DNA from: CAWGJC01 sp965276665
Lineage (GTDB): Bacteria > Pseudomonadota > Alphaproteobacteria > Acetobacterales > Acetobacteraceae
Direction of reading: 5' to 3'
Length of the DNA stretch: 64,000 nt
Assembly: GCA_965276665.1 (NCBI GenBank)
Contig: OZ255620.1
Location: 744,001 to 808,000, forward strand
Position 1 is the first letter of the stretch, and the number at the start of each line of letters is the position of its first letter. The position numbers and the translations under genes are program-made. Positions 61,545 through 64,000 of the stretch are shown here, piece by piece. Under the pieces are notes generated by a model. It was not told the DNA's origin. It was given only the letters and a program-made list of their open reading frames with translations, and made no database searches.

Positions 61545-62306
61545 TTAGAACAGCCGGGCGGGGTCCCGCGAGGGGAGCTTGTCCGAGGACATTGAATCAT
61601 CATCATCGTCCTCTTCCCCCCGCATCTCGGCGGCAACCGCGCCGGCCAGGGCGCGGGTGACCCGGCCGCCGGCGGCGAGCGCGCGGCGGTCGAGCCGGGC
61701 GGCGGCCTCGCGCAGCACGGCGGGGCTGCGCGGCAGGCGGGCGAGCAGGAAGTGCTGCATCGGCGCGGGCACGACGAGCTGGCGCTCGGCGAGCAGCCGC
61801 GCGAGCAGCGCCTGCAGCAGCGCGTCTTCCGGCGCGGCGATGCCGGCCGTGGTGGTGGCGCGCAGCCGGCTCGCGAGATCGGGCAGGCCGGTCGGCCAGC
61901 GCGCGGGCGGGTCGCGCCCGGCGAGCAGCACCGGCAGCCGGGCTTCCGCGGCGCGGTTCAGCAGGTGCAGCAGCGGGCGCTCGGGGGCGAGATCGGCATC
62001 GTCGATCGCGAGCGGCGACGTCAGCGGCGCCGCCGGATCGGGCCAGGGATCGGGCCAGTCCGGTCCCAGCGCCGCCGGGTCGGGCGTCAGGGCCCGGTGC
62101 CGCGCCGCCCAGCGGTGCAGCAGATGGGTCTTGCCGCTCCCCGCCTCGCCCCAGATCGCCAGACGATGTCCGGGCCATTCGGCGGTGCGGTCGAGCCAGG
62201 CGCGGGCCGTCGCGTTCGACCGGTCGGGCAGGAAATCGGCCCCGGCATAGCTCGGCGCGTGCGCGAAGGGCAAGGCGAGCTGCCGCGGGGCAGGGTATGC
62301 GGTCAC
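61545..62306 (-). CDS. hda: Hda/DnaA-like AAA+ regulatory protein
   Basis: This 253-residue protein resembles the AAA+ part of DnaA, as in HdaA of alphaproteobacteria, which inactivates DnaA after initiation. It has RQLALPFAHAPSYAGADFLPDRSNATARAWLD at the start, Walker A GEAGSGKTHLLHRW near residue 54 and a Walker B-like strand SPLAIDDAD. The C-terminus ends in an acidic run (EEDDDDDS) and SRDPARLF. The clamp-binding QLALPF near the N-terminus fits Hda proteins. The GTG start overlaps the stop of the permease gene as GTGA. Confidence 0.88.
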   Translation of the reverse strand: MTAYPAPRQLALPFAHAPSYAGADFLPDRSNATARAWLDRTAEWPGHRLAIWGEAGSGKTHLLHRWAARHRALTPDPAALGPDWPDPWPDPAAPLTSPLAIDDADLAPERPLLHLLNRAAEARLPVLLAGRDPPARWPTGLPDLASRLRATTTAGIAAPEDALLQALLARLLAERQLVVPAPMQHFLLARLPRSPAVLREAAARLDRRALAAGGRVTRALAGAVAAEMRGEEDDDDDSMSSDKLPSRDPARLF

Positions 62307-63490
62307 GAGGGCTGCGGCGGGTCGAGATAGAGCGGGCTGCCGAGATACCGGCGCAGCCAGAACCGCGCCAGCACGCCGATCGTCGCCGCCGCCGGCACCG
62401 CGAGCAGCACGCCGAGAAAGCCGAACACCGCGCCCCCGGCGAACAGCGCGAAGATCACCCACACCGCGTGCAGCTCCACCCGGTCGCCGAGGAAGCGCGG
62501 ATAGATCACGTAGCCTTCCAGCACCTGGCCGAGCACGAACACGCCGGCCACCAGGAAGACGCCCCGCCAGCTCGGGAATTGCGCGAGCGCGAGGCCGAGC
62601 GACGTGACCGCGCCGGTGATCGTGCCGACATACGGCATGAAGGAGAGAATGCCCGCCATCATCCCGACGATCAGCCCGAGATCGAGCCCGACCACCGTGA
62701 GCCCGACCGCGTAGAAAAGCGCAAGGGTGAGGCAGCAGAGCGCCTGCCCGCGCAGCCAGGCGGAGAGAATGCGGTCCACCTCCCGCGCCTGGGCGCGCAG
62801 GATGCCGGCATAGCGGCGCGGCAGCCAGCCATCGAGGCGGGCGACCACCCGCGGCCAGTCGCGCAGCAAATAGAACGCGACCACCGGCGTCACCACCGCG
62901 AGCGAGATGACGTTGAACAGCGCGAACCCGCTGCCGAGGATGCGGGCGAGCGCGGTGGCGATGAAGGAGAGCATGGTCCCCGCCTGGCTGCTCACCAGAT
63001 CGCGCAGATGCTCGTCCACGTATTGCGGGCCGAGCCGCTGCTGCAGCCGCACGATCACCTCGCCCGCCCAGTCGCGGAGCGCGCCGACATAGGCCGGCAC
63101 CCGCCCGATCAGCAGCCCGACCTGCGAGAGGATCAGCGGATAGAGCAGCAGCGCGAAGAGCAGCCCGACGCCGAGCAGGGCCGCGATCATCAGCAGCGCG
63201 GCGGCGGTGCGCGGCACGCCGAGCCGGGTCAGCCGGGTCGCCGGCGGATCGAGGAAATAGGCGAGGCCAGCGGCGGCGACGAAGGGGAGCAGGATCGAGG
63301 CGAAGAGCTGCAGCACCACCCAGGCGGCAATGACGAGCCCGACGAGCAGCGCGATTCTTTGCCCGCGCGTCGCATGATTGCGCGAGAGCACGGGCTCGAT
63401 CACGGGCGTAGCGGTTCCGGGCGGCGTGGTTCCGGGCGGCGGCGTGGGCGGCGGCGCGGCCGCCGGCGTGACGATCGGGCGCATCATCAC
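62303..63490 (-). CDS. AI-2E family transporter (PerM/UPF0118-like permease)
   Basis: This 395-residue membrane protein starts with about 40 Pro/Thr-rich residues, then shows seven to eight hydrophobic segments with the family features FVAAAGLAYFLDPPATRL, YLLRDWPRV, GLTVVGLDLGLIVGMMAGILSFMPYVGTITGA and LEGYVIYPRFLGDRVELHAVWVIFALFAGGAVFGFLGVLLAVPAAA. Members export diverse small molecules or sodium, and the AI-2 role is not general. It lies between purM (divergent) and hda, an order often seen in alphaproteobacteria. Confidence 0.92.
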   Translation of the reverse strand: MMMRPIVTPAAAPPPTPPPGTTPPGTATPVIEPVLSRNHATRGQRIALLVGLVIAAWVVLQLFASILLPFVAAAGLAYFLDPPATRLTRLGVPRTAAALLMIAALLGVGLLFALLLYPLILSQVGLLIGRVPAYVGALRDWAGEVIVRLQQRLGPQYVDEHLRDLVSSQAGTMLSFIATALARILGSGFALFNVISLAVVTPVVAFYLLRDWPRVVARLDGWLPRRYAGILRAQAREVDRILSAWLRGQALCCLTLALFYAVGLTVVGLDLGLIVGMMAGILSFMPYVGTITGAVTSLGLALAQFPSWRGVFLVAGVFVLGQVLEGYVIYPRFLGDRVELHAVWVIFALFAGGAVFGFLGVLLAVPAAATIGVLARFWLRRYLGSPLYLDPPQPS

Positions 63491-63600
63491 GGCCGGTCCC
63501 GCGTTGCGCGGCTGCCGGGCTTATGGTTCTGTCGCGCCGCCTCGCCTCGCACCATGCGGCGAGCTTACCGCGGCAACCCCTGACCTTGTCGAGTGCGGCC

Positions 63601-64000
63601 ATGGCCCGAGAGCACGACCCGAGCGCGAACGGCCTGACCTATCGCGAATCCGGGGTCGATATCGCCGTCGGCGACGCGCTGGTGGACCGCATCCGCCCCT
63701 ATGCGCAAGGCACCGACCGGCCCGGGACGATGGGCGGAATCGGCGGCTTCGGCGCGCTGTTCGACCTGCGGGCGGCGGGGTTCCGCGACCCGGTCCTGGT
63801 TTCCTCCACCGACGGGGTCGGCACCAAGCTGCTGCTCGCGATCGAGACCGGGCGGCATGCCACGATCGGCATCGACCTGGTGGCGATGTGCGTGAACGAC
63901 CTCGTCGTGCAGGGTGCTGCGCCGCTCTTCTTTCTCGATTATTTCGCCACCGGGAAGCTCGCGCTCGACGATGCGGAGGCGGTGATCGCCGGCATCGCCG
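63601..64000 (+). CDS. purM: Phosphoribosylformylglycinamidine cyclo-ligase (3' end outside window)
   Basis: The first 133 codons of PurM are visible. The enzyme makes aminoimidazole ribotide in purine synthesis. The N-terminus GLTYRESGVDIAVGDALVDRI and the ATP/metal region GGFGALFDLRAAGF..DPVLVSSTDGVGTKLLLA are diagnostic, as is AMCVNDLVVQGAAPLFFLDYFATG. ATG at 63601 is the only reasonable start. It diverges from the AI-2E permease gene over a 110-bp gap. Confidence 0.95.
   Translation, partial: MAREHDPSANGLTYRESGVDIAVGDALVDRIRPYAQGTDRPGTMGGIGGFGALFDLRAAGFRDPVLVSSTDGVGTKLLLAIETGRHATIGIDLVAMCVNDLVVQGAAPLFFLDYFATGKLALDDAEAVIAGIA

Noticed and set aside
1..64000. tRNA, rRNA or CRISPR loci
   Set aside because: Intergenic gaps were read for cloverleaf-like segments, T-loop GGTTCGA-type motifs and regularly spaced direct repeats. 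None was convincing, but a covariance-model scan was not possible.

Overview
The window is GC-rich DNA with alphaproteobacterial gene content. It most likely comes from an Acetobacteraceae-like member of the Rhodospirillales. This placement is inferred from gene content (fused aroK-aroB, pyruvate dehydrogenase E1 beta carrying its own lipoyl domain, an EipB-family envelope protein, neighbours hda / AI-2E permease / purM, and the ligase-associated DNA damage cluster); no phylogeny was run. Genes are packed tightly, many with 4-base start/stop overlaps. I saw no rRNA, tRNA, CRISPR array, transposase or prophage.

Layout. 1-6463 (minus): a branched-chain amino acid type ABC importer (livF, a fused livM-livG, livH, livK) behind an SDR dehydrogenase and an unrecognised enzyme-like protein. 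6638-9746 (plus): a sugar ABC importer without its own ATPase. 9747-18139 (minus): threonine aldolase, a COQ10/RatA-like protein, lipA, lpdA, a GNAT acetyltransferase and pdhC-pdhB-pdhA, so the pyruvate dehydrogenase complex sits with the enzymes that lipoylate and reoxidise it. 18382-23303: a serine/alanine-glyoxylate aminotransferase divergent from a GntR regulator and a large FAD/4Fe-4S D-2-hydroxyacid dehydrogenase. 23374-36449 (plus): a catabolic block with two complete importers, a second GntR regulator, an FAH-family hydrolase, a secreted amidohydrolase, an LVIVD-repeat protein, a broken GlcG-like gene and an enolase-superfamily sugar-acid dehydratase.

36453-44476: the four-gene ligase-associated DNA damage response set (ligase and exonuclease on minus; helicase and PdeM on plus), continuing into a photolyase and a PP1-like phosphatase. 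44864-50624: an Lrp-type regulator, an Asp/Glu racemase family protein, a glycerophosphodiesterase, an orphan protein, citrate synthase with a clear terminator, a XerD-type recombinase and a 49-residue membrane protein. 50649-64000: aroKB, EipB, an HdeD-type protein, aspS, rnd, ppx, ppk, hda, an AI-2E family permease and the start of purM.

The most unusual feature is the intergenic DNA. At least three families of short, structured, transposase-free repeats (called A, B and C here) and one roughly 280-bp palindrome occupy the intergenic gaps. Several repeats begin or end in CTAG, and in three cases (livK, eipB, aspS) the terminal CTAG contains the TAG stop codon of the adjoining gene. In two more (lpdA, ppx) a variant terminus overlaps the stop codon. 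The inverted ends of the two family A copies differ in sequence yet stay self-complementary, so base pairing appears to be what is kept.
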